From Laccaria trichodermophora (taxonomy: Eukaryota; Basidiomycota; Agaricomycetes; Agaricales; Hydnangiaceae), in NCBI GenBank assembly GCA_018417955.1, contig JACTVC010000010.1, positions 384,763 through 448,762 on the forward strand: 64,000 bases of DNA, written 5' to 3'. How positions within the stretch are numbered: the first letter of the stretch is position 1; every line of letters begins with the position of its first letter. The notes under the pieces are model-generated. The model saw only the letters and a list, made by a program, of their open reading frames with translations. It had not been told where the DNA came from and made no database searches. Below, piece by piece: positions 23,194-34,243 of this stretch. The translations under genes and the position numbers were made by a program.

Positions 23194-24633
23194 TTATACA
23201 AATGCTTCACCGGCAATAGGTGGGAACCTAAAGCTACCGGTAGGGTTATAACGCCGCAGCTGGACACCTGCTTGCTCAAAAAGCGAGGCCGATGCATCAT
23301 CCCTATAAAACTCATTAAGTATCGGCTGGAGGCGGAGGGAACGATGGCAACCGACACTTTGTAGGTAAGATTGTAGACGACAGTTTTCACACCTGTCTGG
23401 ATAATCTTGACTGTGCATCTCAAACAAGGACATCTATTTCCGATGTCAGATTATTTGTGGAATGAGTGAAATCCTACATACGTATTGCAATATAACACTG
23501 CGTTAGTGCCCACTCTCTCTCTACCGGCTTCTAAAAGGGCATTTTCCTCTGCATGTAAGCATACACACTCGTATGAATGCGATGGTGAGGGCAAAACGAG
23601 TCCATTGCACTGGGGACAACCGCCTTCATTGCAATTCTTCAAACCACGAGGCGTGCCATTGTACCTAAAAATCTTTTACTTTCTTCGTTTTGTGGTGTCG
23701 TCAAATGGCTCACCCCGTGGCAAGAACGCGGTTTTCTCTGACGAGAACTGCGCCAACTCGGCGCTTCATACAGTTTGAGCGGCGGGAGGCCAGTGAAGCC
23801 AAGGTCTATTCAAACTCTTAGTACCAACGCCCCACAAAATGAGCAGTACGAACCATAAAATAAGCGTCCCAGCTGGGTCTCAAATGTTCCTGATCAAGCA
23901 GATCAAGGGATTCTAAGTGTGTATGGAGCGCCTCGACCGACGGATAAGAATTTGTCACATAGATGTTGACTAGTTCACGCAAGCTTTGGAGTGAAGTGTT
24001 TTTTTGATGAGTTGGAGTATAAGTATCAAAAACGATGCTGTCATTTTCTTGAACAAAGTTTTCAAGGGATGTATTGAGGGAGCTGCAGTCACATATCTCA
24101 GTTGATTCCCAATAAAACTAGTGCTTTCCTTTACCTTTTCGACCGCCGAAATCGCTCATACAAGGGAGCATCAATACTCAAGAGTAAAAAGAAAGGTCTT
24201 CGAACAAACAAATCCACTAGTTCTCGTGTGTCTAAATCGGAAGTCACGAAGTTCTCTTGCCAGTTCCTTGTAACGTAATTCAGAAGACTATGCGGTGAGG
24301 GAAAGCAAAGAGGTTGACGGTTGAACAAAGTTGGAGCTGGCGAAGACGGCGGACTCAATGACAGAAAGGACAGGTGTTTATTTGTCGAAATGGGTAATTT
24401 TAGTGGAGCCTCGGTGGCTGTCGAGTCCGATAAGAAGCTTCGATTTGAGTGCTGGGTACATGTCAGCTGATGAAGACAACACTCAACTCACACAACGGTA
24501 CCTCGAACGATTCAGATTCATCTCCAAGTTCTGAATGAATGATTCGGACTGGAGTAAAGTGTTTGACAGAGATAAAATATTCCTCAACGCTCGATTTTCC
24601 CGAACAACGGGTTCCGACGATGGCAATAAACAT
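23194..24633 (-). CDS. DCD1: Deoxycytidylate (dCMP) deaminase
   Basis: Zinc enzyme converting dCMP to dUMP for thymidylate synthase. As in other fungi, it has an N-terminal P-loop region: from ATG at 24633, MFIAIVGTRCSGKSSVEEYF, with a GxxxxGKS-like motif. Later exons give NWQENFVTSDLDTRELVDLF and RRPFFLLLSIDAPLYERFRR, then CMKRRVGAVLVRENRVLATG, YNGTPRGLKNCNEGGCPQCN, the catalytic HAEENALLEAGRERVG, NAVLYCNT joined across an intron to CPCLRCTVKIIQTGVK, and DDASASLFEQAGVQLRRY. The zinc ligands (His in HAEEN, Cys pair in PCLRC) and catalytic Glu are present. An inverted-repeat element ends at most 8 bp upstream of the ATG (see 24641-25910), so the native promoter is displaced. POP3 lies beyond it on the same strand. 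Confidence 0.92.
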
Positions 24634-24640
24634 TGAAATT

Positions 24641-25910
24641 TCCCAGTGAAAACCTGCTCTGGAGGTTTCTGGAGAAAACGGCCAAGTTGCTGGTGTCAGC
24701 CGTCGTTGTCCGGGATAGTCCGAAGTTGGTCCGAGGCAACTTCGATGTAACTATTCTTTCTGGGCGCTACCGTTGATATCTGGATGTTCCGACTCGAGTC
24801 AATTACAAAATTTTTAAGTCATCGTTTTCCATTTTTTTCTCTCTAAGCAAATGTCCAAGCAACGTCCAAGCGGCAGGTTTATCCTACTGAGCGCTTCCTT
24901 CTGGGAAAGCTTTACCTAAGCAACAAATAATGCTCTGAAGTCGTCGCCACTCTCTTCCTTCCCCCACCACCATCTCCTCCCCACATGCCACGACGTCCCC
25001 ATCCTCTTCCCATGCTTGACGCGACGGCATTCCCGTTTGTGTAGCGCTCGACTCGGGGAATTCCTATGGCTGAGAGTGGAGCTTGATTTACGCGGTTCCC
25101 GAGCAATACCGTTTGTACCTGGTGAGTGTATGTATGCGCCTCAAGTGCCTCGTTTGTTGCTGACAGTGCTTGGGAATGCTCCAGTGGCTTTGCGCCACCA
25201 CCTGGGCAGCGCGACATTGATTGTAGGAGTGGTGCGTGGATTCGCCATCCCCATTCTTACGCATTTCCACGACGTGACTCACCATCTTTCCTCAAGCTAG
25301 CTCAGGTTGGGATGGGCGACGCGCCGCGACCTTGGATTTGGAAGGCCGAGTTTTTACATGTCGTTCATCAGACTATCACGCAATCAGGTGTGTTCAATCG
25401 TGTCTCCCTTCGCTCTTGTCTAATCTCGATGCGATATTTAGCACGAAGAGGCCTGACGGCCGTGTTTTCCCACCGGGGCTGCTAGGAGACGACGGCTTGC
25501 AACACAGGCTGGAGGAGCTGGGATATGCGACTAGAGCTGGTGTATACGACTACCGAAGCAGGATTGAGAGCACAGGTGGATCGGGGATGCGGGTATGGTC
25601 AGGTAGGACGCGGATATCGCCAGATTGAGGCCAGAAGGGGCCAGATTATATTGTGTACAATAGGGTAGAATATAATTATAGATTTTTCCAGCCCACAACG
25701 GTCTACCCCAGAATATCCCAGTCAAGGCCAGAAGCAGCCGGAGATTTGACCAAAACCTAAAACGAACCATCTTCTAACCCTCCAGCGTGAGCCAGATATT
25801 TTCTGGAAAGCGGACAAAAACTGGCTTCAGCCGGCGATTTCTGGAGGTCCAGCTTAAGCCGGCTTCTCACGGATATTTCCAGACCCCCCCACAGCAGGTT
25901 TTCACTGGGA
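24641..25910. mobile_element. 1.27-kb inverted-repeat transposon-like element inserted at the DCD1 start codon
   Basis: The ends are a perfect 18-bp inverted repeat: TCCCAGTGAAAACCTGCT at 24641-24658 and its reverse complement at 25893-25910, with weaker similarity for about 25 bp further in. The flanking octamers are TTGAAATT (24633-24640) and TTGAAAGC (25911-25918), six of eight identical, suggesting an eroded 8-bp target-site duplication as made by hAT elements. The left octamer overlaps the DCD1 initiation codon. No transposase is recognisable; internal ORFs (up to 119 codons) have no known motifs, so the element is presumably non-autonomous. Confidence 0.65.
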
Positions 25911-26010
25911 TTGAAAGCTTGAGGTAATGTCACAACGGCGGGTGTCACACCTGTGACGAACCAAAATATAGAAAATGACATGGACATTTGGATTCTACTC
26001 AGTAATCGTA

Positions 26011-27093
26011 CTATTTCTGCTGCCCTTCCTGTCGTTTCGACTGCCTGCGTTGCTTGGCGGCTGCTTTCTTGTGTGCTCTGACATCTTTGATGGATTTCAT
26101 GTCCTTTGGTGCTGAAGTTCGGACTTGTTTAATATGAGCAGGGAGAAGAATTTGAGTAGGTTCGGAGTGAGCTAGCCAAGAAACCGCCAAAGCAGTGACA
26201 GGCTCCAGCAAGGCCATCAATGATGTATCGGGAAAAGAATTCTAACGAAGGACATTTAAAAAAACACTGCATACAGGAAATAATAATGCAAACTCACATC
26301 AACACCCAAAGTCGTTACTCGTCGGATTCCCAGTTTTTGTGCCAAAGCCAATTCTGCCCCCTTTGGAAGGGGCACAATCTTTAACGTGATTCGGGATCCT
26401 CCAGAATTGCAAGCTGCAACTAGGTGAGGCAGATGATCTACGAGCAAGGGTGGATCGACATCGGCACGGCAGACGAATAGGTACTTCAGGGGCAGTATCG
26501 GTTCTTTCATCATAATCGACTCGTCGGATGAGAAGACTAACGATCTGCGAGCGTTCCGTGACTGTATCTCAAGCCTCTTAGTGACCGCGTTGATCCCGTA
26601 GACAATATGTCCCAAGACAAGAGGCGGGGAAGGTCCAAAAGTATTTTCTGAGAGCTCTGCCGAGTCTGACTCCCCTGTATGCGGTCCCACACTAGCCAGA
26701 GTATCGTCGAGGGTCGTACTTTCTTCGGACCCTGTGGAAACGCCCCCTGCACCTTCAACTGGTCCTTTAGTCTGTCTCCCGGAATTATCATTTTGCAACA
26801 CAGTTCTTTTGCGTTTCCGACCCACGATACAGCGGTTACGCTGGTATTCCGCGACCCCCTCGAGAAGAGATAGAATATGCGCTAAAACAGCATTTTGCAA
26901 ATTAATAGGCACGGAAGGCCTTCGGAAGGAAGAAAGTCAACAATAAATCACTGGTGCAGGAAAGAGATGGTCACCATTCAATGCGGTATGGATTGTCTAG
27001 TACACTTTTGAAAGCGACTTTCCTATCTACCTTTCCGCTAGCCTTGGCTCGGTTAGAAATATGAGAATGAGTTCGGGCAGCTTTGTCCGACAT
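26011..27093 (-). CDS. POP3: RNase P/MRP protein subunit Pop3
   Basis: Nuclear protein of RNase P (tRNA 5' maturation) and RNase MRP (pre-rRNA cleavage), with an L7Ae-like fold in this family. It starts at 27093: MSDKAARTHSHISNRAKASG, then VDRKVAFKSVLDNPYRIEW. An intron joins this to PSVPINLQNAVLAHILSLLE. A basic patch (GRKRKRTVLQ) and an acidic/Ser-rich linker follow. The conserved core is PLKYLFVCRADVDPPLLVDH, LPHLVAACNS, IVPLPKGAELALAQKLGIRR and VTTLGVD, spliced to NSFPDTSLMALLEPV. The C-terminus is strongly basic (HKKAAAKQRRQSKRQEGQQK), fitting RNA binding. Divergent from the arrestin-like gene, with only 109 bp between start codons. Confidence 0.87.
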
Positions 27094-27202
27094 ACGTCGT
27101 CGTTTATAGTGGTTTGTGTGGTGCGCACATGTTGACCAAACCATCACCTACACATAACCGTCAACTTCAAGTTGTTGGCACATTCAACTTTGCAAGATTT
27201 TA

Positions 27203-29734
27203 ATGTCCTGTGCGGATACAGACCACGCCATGGGACCAGGAACTGGTCTGGTGCCTCCGACCCACACCTCAGAATCAGAAGATATTGCCTCATTGACTTC
27301 TTCAAGAGAACTTTGCCGCTCACCAGCCACGCCCTCTGTCCTGCCACCACCTATGCTAGATCCATCTAACGGAGGTTCGCGATTCTACGAAGATTGTACA
27401 CCGGATGATACTACGAGGTCACCAGAGCCACTGTCTCGGCACGGAACCGTTACTCAGAACTCGGCTCAGCTGAAGTCAATTCTGGGAAATGCCAATTCTC
27501 GAGTCAAATCTGGGTTTGTGTTGCTTTCTACATTTGAAGACGGGTCATCTCCCGAGCTACGAATGGCTCTTGAAAAGGCCAAGCCTCGCTCACGCGTTGA
27601 ACTCGATATTATTCTGGAGAGTGATACCTGCGTCCAAGGTGGCTATCTTCGCGGTCACATCCACCTTCACATCAGAAAACGAGAAGCAAACGAGCACTCT
27701 ATCATGATCTCAGGCGGTAAACTTCGAGTGCTGGGCTTTGAGTGCATTTTACAGGAAAACGAGCGATTTATCTTTTATCAATGCTCTGACTCTTTTTCGT
27801 CTACTGGGGCTCATCTTGACGCGGTGTACGACTCATCTCCAGATGACGAGGGCTTTTCAAGCGCTAAGGAAGGGATCTATGTTTTGCCGTTTGCCCTACA
27901 TCTCCCTCTGTCAGCAAACAACGGAGTTCCGAAGGGCATTCTACATGCCCAAGTTGGAGTGGCGGTACAATACATCGTCATGGTGTTTGTAACATTCCAT
28001 TTTGACTGGCTACATTTTTTTTACTAACACAAAGAATTAAGCTCTCTCAGAGTCAAGGATTCCGTGTCTGGCGCAAAATCAATATCTCACTTCTATCGAG
28101 ACTGCAGCGTTTGGCCCCGCCTAAATCCGACCATCGTTCTAGCGCCCACGCCACGCCCCATCCAAGTCACTGCTTCTGCGGGACTTTTCCTAGGAGGTAC
28201 CGGAAAGGTGAACCTAACAGCCGCTCTCCACCGATTGCATTGGATAGCGGGCCAGCAGTGTTGCGTTAAAATTAACGTTGTCAACGGTACTAAAAAATGC
28301 TTGAAACACCTTACCCTCAGCATACATCGCTCTATAACAATGTATAAAGGGCGGCCACAGCATGATAGCCAAACGTCAAATTTCGTGAAGCAGGTGGCCG
28401 AATCCACGCTCATGATGTGTGATCGTAGCACCAGCGGGCACGCAAGCGCCAAGGGCTGGTGGGTTGGTGTGCCTGCTGGGGAGTCGTCGAGCTTCTCCCA
28501 TTCCATTCTAATTCCAGTGAGCGTTAACAGTCTCCTATTTTCCTTCCCTAACATCCAAAGTTGTCAGCCAGACTCTCTATCTATCGTAAAAGGAAAGCTT
28601 CTTGAAGTGGAGTACACGTTACGGGTGTCTCTGAGTTCAGGGGCCTTTCTGGCCACTGATGTGCAAGTCACTCTCCCGTTCTGCATTATCAACTTTCTAT
28701 CCATTGACCCTCCTCTGACTTCGTCGTCATCACCGACTCCTCTAGAACAGCAATATGAAGGCTTTTCTGAAACTGATGATGAAATGTCCAACCTGAACTA
28801 TTCAGATTCCATCTCTTCTGGAATCAGTTCTCGGTTAGAATCTGATAGAGGGGTTGAAAACGTGTATGAAAACCATACCACCCGCCAAGAGTTTGAAACT
28901 ACGTTCGACGAGCATTATTCGGTTGATCCCGTACTTTCGCAAAATTCAGACTCTGAGAAACTGGGAAACCTTGCCTTGCAGGATGACACGGATGGGGTCG
29001 CAGTAACCTCAGCAACTACCGACGCAGAATGCGACCATCTCAAGAACACTCCCCGCTTCGCCGACTTGTACTATGCGTCCTTACAAAAGAGCCTAGACCA
29101 AATTTCTAGATCACCCGTAAAAGAAGGATCTGACTCCACATTATCCCATAGTTCCAGCAGGACACGCCCATCACGTCCTAGAGGCCCATCGAAATTCGCC
29201 TTGCGCGTGGAAGAGAAAAAACGGCAAGGACAGAGCTTTCAAGGAGAAGAGTTGTTCCGTGAAGAATCTGGTCTCCTTTTGAGAGAGGAAGATCAGCCCA
29301 CTTTACCTTTGAAATGCACACCAATCGTGGAAGGGGAACTCTCTGACTCTGCGTCTCGCATCTCTTACTCCTCTGTGCCATCTGAAAGGTCAATTCTGAC
29401 GTCATGCAAGGTTGGACTTTCTCATTCCAATGAGGTTAATCCCTCGTCAAAAATGGACGGCACTCCTCCTGTAACACTGTCAACAAGACGGCCTCGCTTG
29501 CTGCCTACGCCCCCTGTCAGTTCTTCATCTGCCATTCTTCCCGTATCGTGCGCAGCAAACAACGAGTATTCCTCGCGGCCTCTTGTCCATCGCTTGGAAA
29601 CGGGTACCTATCTAAGTAACACAGAGCCAATGGAGGAAGACCCGAGGCCCACTCCATCGAAAGAGGCGAAACAGTCTGTCAAAGACAAAATCCGGGAACT
29701 AGAGGCGAGGTCAAGAGGCACCGAGGGGTCATGA
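27203..29734 (+). CDS. Arrestin-like adaptor protein
   Basis: Arrestin-fold protein of the alpha-arrestin group, which usually links plasma-membrane transporters to Rsp5-type ubiquitin ligases. Two exons, 27203-27984 and 28042-29734, total 2,475 nt (824 residues); the 57-nt intron uses a GTTTGT donor. Residues 1-110 are Ser/Pro-rich and probably disordered. An N-terminal arrestin sheet starts at RSRVELDIILESDTCVQGGY, and a C-terminal arrestin-like part covers VTASAGLFLGGTGKVNLTAA to VEYTLRVSLSSGAFLATDVQ. The last roughly 300 residues are Ser/Thr/Pro-rich with charged clusters. I do not see a clear PPxY ligase-binding motif, so any Rsp5 link is speculative. Target unknown. Confidence 0.78.
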
Positions 29735-29881
29735 ATGTGCGATGCGAGTTCGAAAGCTATTATTACAATTGGAGGTGTACTATTTAGACTGTACAATGAG
29801 GAGTTGCGAGCCAGGACAATGAGAAGTACCAAAAACCCTCAAGGGATAAAACGACATGACGCATAAAAAAGGGCGGGCACA

Positions 29882-31447
29882 TTAGCCACCTAGCATGGCG
29901 AGTGCGGCTCTTAACTCTTTCTTTGCCTGCTCAGCATCCTCATAATCTAACGCGCTAATCGCAAAACGACAGTGTTTTTGCACTTTCGCGATGACGCCTG
30001 GAGTTAGTTCTGGGGGAGCTTGAGCAGGAATTGACTCGCGTTGTGGAGGAGGTACTGGATGTATATAGACGTGGGGTGCATGAGGGGGGACCACTGGAGC
30101 GAAGGGTGAGTATCCGGAAGTGGGTGGCGTTTGAGGTGTGATATTCGATGATGGGTCGTAATGCTCAGCAGACGGGGGAGGGTTGGTCGTTGGCGACCCT
30201 TGAAGCAACGAAGGCGTAAAATGCACCTCTTTCGAAGGGCTGCCATTGGGTAGGTGACTTATTTCCAGGTAAGGGGATGTTGGGTGCTGTACTTGCGAGC
30301 CTTCGACGATCCACTCTGTCGGCCCATTTCCAGAGCTACTTTCACTCCCACCGCTTGGCTTCGATAGAAACTCCCCTCCTTGTTGATTCTGCCCAGTTGG
30401 CCAATCACTGCTTATTGGTGATTCCCGGTCCCATGCATGATCCTCTTGATGCGGAACTTCGAGATTGGGAACGGTTACATCGTTGAAAACCGCCGTTCCA
30501 GGAGTGGCGAATGTGCTCCAATTTTCCCGCCCGGAAGACATACCGTCAGTTTCCCAAACTTCTTGGGATTGAGGGAGGTCAACCTCAATGTGGATTGGCC
30601 TTGGGGGTGTAAGTGGTTGATCGTACGGTTCGGAAGGTCGCACGTCAAATGTATCGATGTCAGGAGGCAGCGGTGACGTGTGCCTCGCAAGGGGTGGGGA
30701 ATGAGGGGGAGTACCCTTGGTAGGCGAAGAAGACATCAAGGCAGCCTCAGAAGGATCATTGAAGAGTTGTTCAGGAGGTGAAGGAAAAACGGGTTGTTGC
30801 TCTGATTCAGCTACGAAGCCTGGAGGACCTGGCGTGGGCTTTCGTCCTTCCCGAAAAGCTTTTGCAATATCGGCAGCCTTCCACTTGGCGTAGCGAATTT
30901 TTTCTCCATTCTTGAAGTATGAAAGAAAAGTAAGTCGAACGTGTCTTTCTAGTAAAAGAGTGAAAGAGACACACGGCGTCCGGACTGTCGGGCTTGGGGA
31001 AGATTTTGAGAACCTCGAGAAAGTTTGCTGCGGCCAAAAACTTCTTAGCAGTCGTCCTCTTTGCTTGTCCAGATCGGTCCTCGTTATCAGCCATTGAGAA
31101 TATCTTGAGTGCAAAATTCTCAACGTAGGCTGAGCTAGCAACCTCGATATCGATAGCATCGCTAGGCCCAATGTTGGATTTCATATGCTCGAGAACGGAC
31201 AGGAGAGCGAAGAGGACGTCCCTAGATGGGGGATCTTTCGCTTTGAGACCAATGCCGACCTGAGCAGCATAGTAGGCACCTAGGGATTGTTAAGCGACTT
31301 GTTGTCAAACAAGACAGGTGAAAGCTTACACCAGTAGGCGATAATGGGTTCCTGGTTCTTGACTTCATCTGCGCGTTGGAGGTACGGAGTGATGGACTTG
31401 AGTTCTGAAGTGATGGGAGGCAGTCCTAGCAGTTGTTGTGTAGTCAT
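29882..31447 (-). CDS. VTA1: Vta1/LIP5 homologue, activator of the ESCRT Vps4 ATPase
   Basis: Cytosolic cofactor of Vps4 in multivesicular-body sorting. It starts at 31447 (MTTQQLLGLPPITSELKSIT), followed by PYLQRADEVKNQEPIIAYW, then CAYYAAQVGIGLKAKDPPSR, which together form the N-terminal MIT-like helical domain. Next are FALKIFSMADNEDRSGQAKR, TTAKKFLAAANFLEVLKIFP and, after an intron, NGEKIRYAKWKAADIAKAFR. A long Pro/Ser-rich linker (about residues 170-400) precedes the C-terminal VSL domain, VIAKVQKHCRFAISALDYED and AEQAKKELRAALAMLGG, which binds Vps4. Domain order and both ends match the family. It lies on the same strand as, and upstream of the end of, no other ESCRT gene in this window. 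Confidence 0.9.
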
Positions 31448-31552
31448 GACGCACAGTTTGTTATCAGCGTGTTATTCAGATTTACGTCTGCATACTGTAC
31501 GTAGTATATATGTAGTCCTAACTCCAAGGCTCAAGCTGCGCCCCGCAGTATC

Positions 31553-32810
31553 TTAATCCTCTCCCGGCGATTTCAAACTTCCAAGCGTCGATGCGGGACT
31601 ATCCATCACCTGCGCCTTTGAACCTAGGGAGTTGATGAGGAGAGTTGGGACGACTCGCCCCTGCGGTTGCACCGGTGGAGTTACGACGCGTGATAAAGAT
31701 GCTGGTAGGTTTGCAGTTGATGCCTGCATCGAATTGGCGAACGGAGATAAAAGGTTTTCTGGTGCTGTCGTTTGTTTGAGTGGAGTCTTGTCGAGAATGT
31801 CTCCGACAGTCGCTGCGCTGGGGGAAGTGGTACCTATAGAATTATTTCGTGATCCAGGAAATTGGTCACTTGACGGTTGGAGAGTATGGAATTCCGTTAG
31901 TGCCTTCGAAAGGTCGGCAAGCTGAACGCAGGCGCGAAAGTCAAACATCAGTGGAAAGACAGCCAGTTCGAAGGCAGACCTTGTTCATTATTTCATTGAT
32001 TGAGTCCTTCTTGCCCTCGAACTGATCAGCCAGTTTAGCGAATTCTTCTTCTCTCGCCCTGTTCTTCTCCGCCTCCTCGTCGCCCATGCTTACGCCCTCT
32101 TCGTCTCCTTCAGGCTCTCCTTCTGTCCCGATAGTCGATACATTGCTTATTGCCCTCGGCCTCGTCCTCAACGCCGCACTGTACACTTTTTTGACATCCT
32201 CCACATCCGTCGTACCACCTGGTGGTTGTCCTTGGCCTTTCTTACTGTCTCCCGGCTTTCCCAGACTAATGCCTTCCATTTTTACATGCATGTTCGCTAT
32301 CTGGCTTTGCAATTTCAGCACACGAGAGAGGTGTGACCATACTATCTCATCCGCGCCTGCGGTGATACATTCGGAGTCGACACGGCGAGATGACTCTTCG
32401 TGTCCATTAGATTCTCGAGGAAGCAGCACACCATGAGAGGTGCCTTCGAAAGGATCGAATAAGACGTCCACGGCTTGAGCGGCGGGTTTTGGGGTGGCAA
32501 CGTTTACACTCGATGTTGGACTTAGACCAAGTTCGACACGAGAACGTGATTTCTCCTCAACATTGGCATCTAGAGGGGTGTGGGTCTGAAATGCTGAATC
32601 TGGACTACGATTTCTCCTTTGGAGGTCTGCTAGGATGGTGTCGTGAGGAGTTGTGTATGCTGTGAATGAATGTCTACTGCCTGACTTATCGAGAGACAGG
32701 CGGGGGTCTGCGGTAGTTGAACCAGATGGACGTGAGGGCGCACGCGATAATTCACTTGTGCGCCGTTGTTCCGTGTCGTTGGACTTTTGTCCGAACCATG
32801 AGCTCAACAT
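31553..32810 (-). CDS. Unrecognised Ser/Pro-rich protein with a short coiled region
   Basis: I do not recognise a family. It starts at ATG 32810 (MLSSWFGQKSNDTEQRRTSE), and one intron near 31980-31925 joins SINEIMNK to LADLSKALTEFHTLQPS; the stop is at 31553. The first 150 residues are Ser/Thr/Pro-rich and look disordered. A helical part follows, EIVWSHLSRVLKLQSQIANM, which has heptad-like spacing. An acidic stretch (GEPEGDEEGVSMGDEEAEKN) runs into REEEFAKLADQFEGKKDSIN, another likely coiled coil. The C-terminal 120 residues are again low complexity. The coiled parts suggest a scaffold or trafficking role, but that is inference. It lies tandem to VTA1 on the same strand, with about 105 bp between its stop and the VTA1 start. 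Confidence 0.65.
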
Positions 32811-34243
32811 CGCCGTTGCAAACTTGGAGATTTGAGTATGTAAGCTTATGACGTCAGGTACACAACTACTTGGGTACACCGCCAAATTGAGAAAATGTGG
32901 TTGGGACCTGGAAGTTAAAACGTGACCAGGGCCTGCGCCCACCTGTGACGAATGTTGATGGGATATTCTCACAACATACGCATCTCGCTAATACCAGCGT
33001 GTCTCCAGGTTGATGTTGGAGTGACCTGTCACCAACAGCTGGGCATCAGCTGAGAGCCCAGCTGCCCCAGCCTATGTTAATTCCCTATGAGCTACAATTC
33101 TCAACATTCATTCTATGACTGTTCAGGTTGATGTGTTCAGTTCTTATGGAGTGCAAGGAGGATAAAATACAGCATATATTCATAACACAACAACAAAGAG
33201 CATGGTATCATGTAAACAGTACAGATTCTACAGAAGGATGTCAGACGTGTAGCAGCCATTTAAGAACCATTCCTGCTGTTCCGTTCCCAACAACACCCTC
33301 AAGCCCATCCCTATCAATGTCCTCTGGAATGCAACAACGAAAGTGGAACATCGAAGGGGAGCCTTGAGAAAACTTGAAGGGAAGCGGTAGCGTAAACTTG
33401 GAGGGAAGCGGTACCGTAATGGCTGGGGTGGGACGCGGTGTGGTTTGGCGAGGCATTCCCTGCAGAAAATGGAAGTGGGTGAGAAGATGGCGATGTGAAG
33501 ATGGACCGGCTTACACGTTGTCTTTTGCTGCCACCTGAAAGTGAAACCTATATATCAAAACAGAGTGAGCAGGTTCTCATGAGGAAATGTTGTCGAGTCG
33601 AGTCTACAGAGAGAAAAAAAAAGTGGGGCATTGGGCGCTGACAAAAGCCCAGGAAAGCGACAAGACAGCAATGACCATGCACAGGCGCACGGGAAGTGGA
33701 CAGGCACAAAGGAGGAAACAACAGGGGGGACGCTACAGAGATCAAGGCAACAGAATGATTATAAAGGGATAGATGGGCAAGGGGACTCTGGGCAGAGATG
33801 GTGGTCGTGGTGAAGGAGAGAACCTTGTGTTTGGTTGTGGTTGAAGTCGGAAATGACCAAATATGGTGTGGAGTTTAAACAACTTGGTGATTTTTATCTC
33901 TCCCGTTAATTTCTCGAAGGTCGAAATCCGCAAAATCCTTGCTTTTTTTCAGTTGTGAGCATTTAAAAGTACTCATTAGATACATTGTTTACTCTCTTGT
34001 TATGAAATTTCTTTTGAACATTATATTTCAGCGCTCGAATAAAATAGGTGCCTCAGGTTATACAGAGGAGAGTGGAGAACCTGTGAGCCAGGTGTTGGGT
34101 AGCTGGAGCTGATGTTTACGGCCAAAGCTCTGACAAACCTGCCAGCCATGCCGAATGCAGCTGCATCAGAAACCTGTCAAGCGGAGATTCAGTCCAGATG
34201 CCATCAGCATTTTGAACATTTGGTGGTGTACACAACCACTTGT
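32811..34243. other. Intergenic region with no confident gene
   Basis: About 1.43 kb between two minus-strand genes. The only ORF of possible interest is on the minus strand at 33456-33241 (71 codons, starting MPRQTTPRPTPAIT and containing a doubled PLPSKF/PLPFKF motif). A possible upstream exon could join at a CTGCAG acceptor near 33460, but no family is recognised. The segment 33590-33800 is purine-rich on the plus strand. No RNA gene was identified. Confidence 0.45.

Noticed and set aside
25126..25485. 119-codon ORF inside the DCD1-proximal element as a transposase fragment
   Set aside because: No DDE, zinc-finger or dimerisation motif is visible and overlapping frames are equally open.
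33241..33456. 71-codon Pro-rich minus-strand ORF
   Set aside because: Short, low complexity with an internal repeat; no family and no firm start or splice support.
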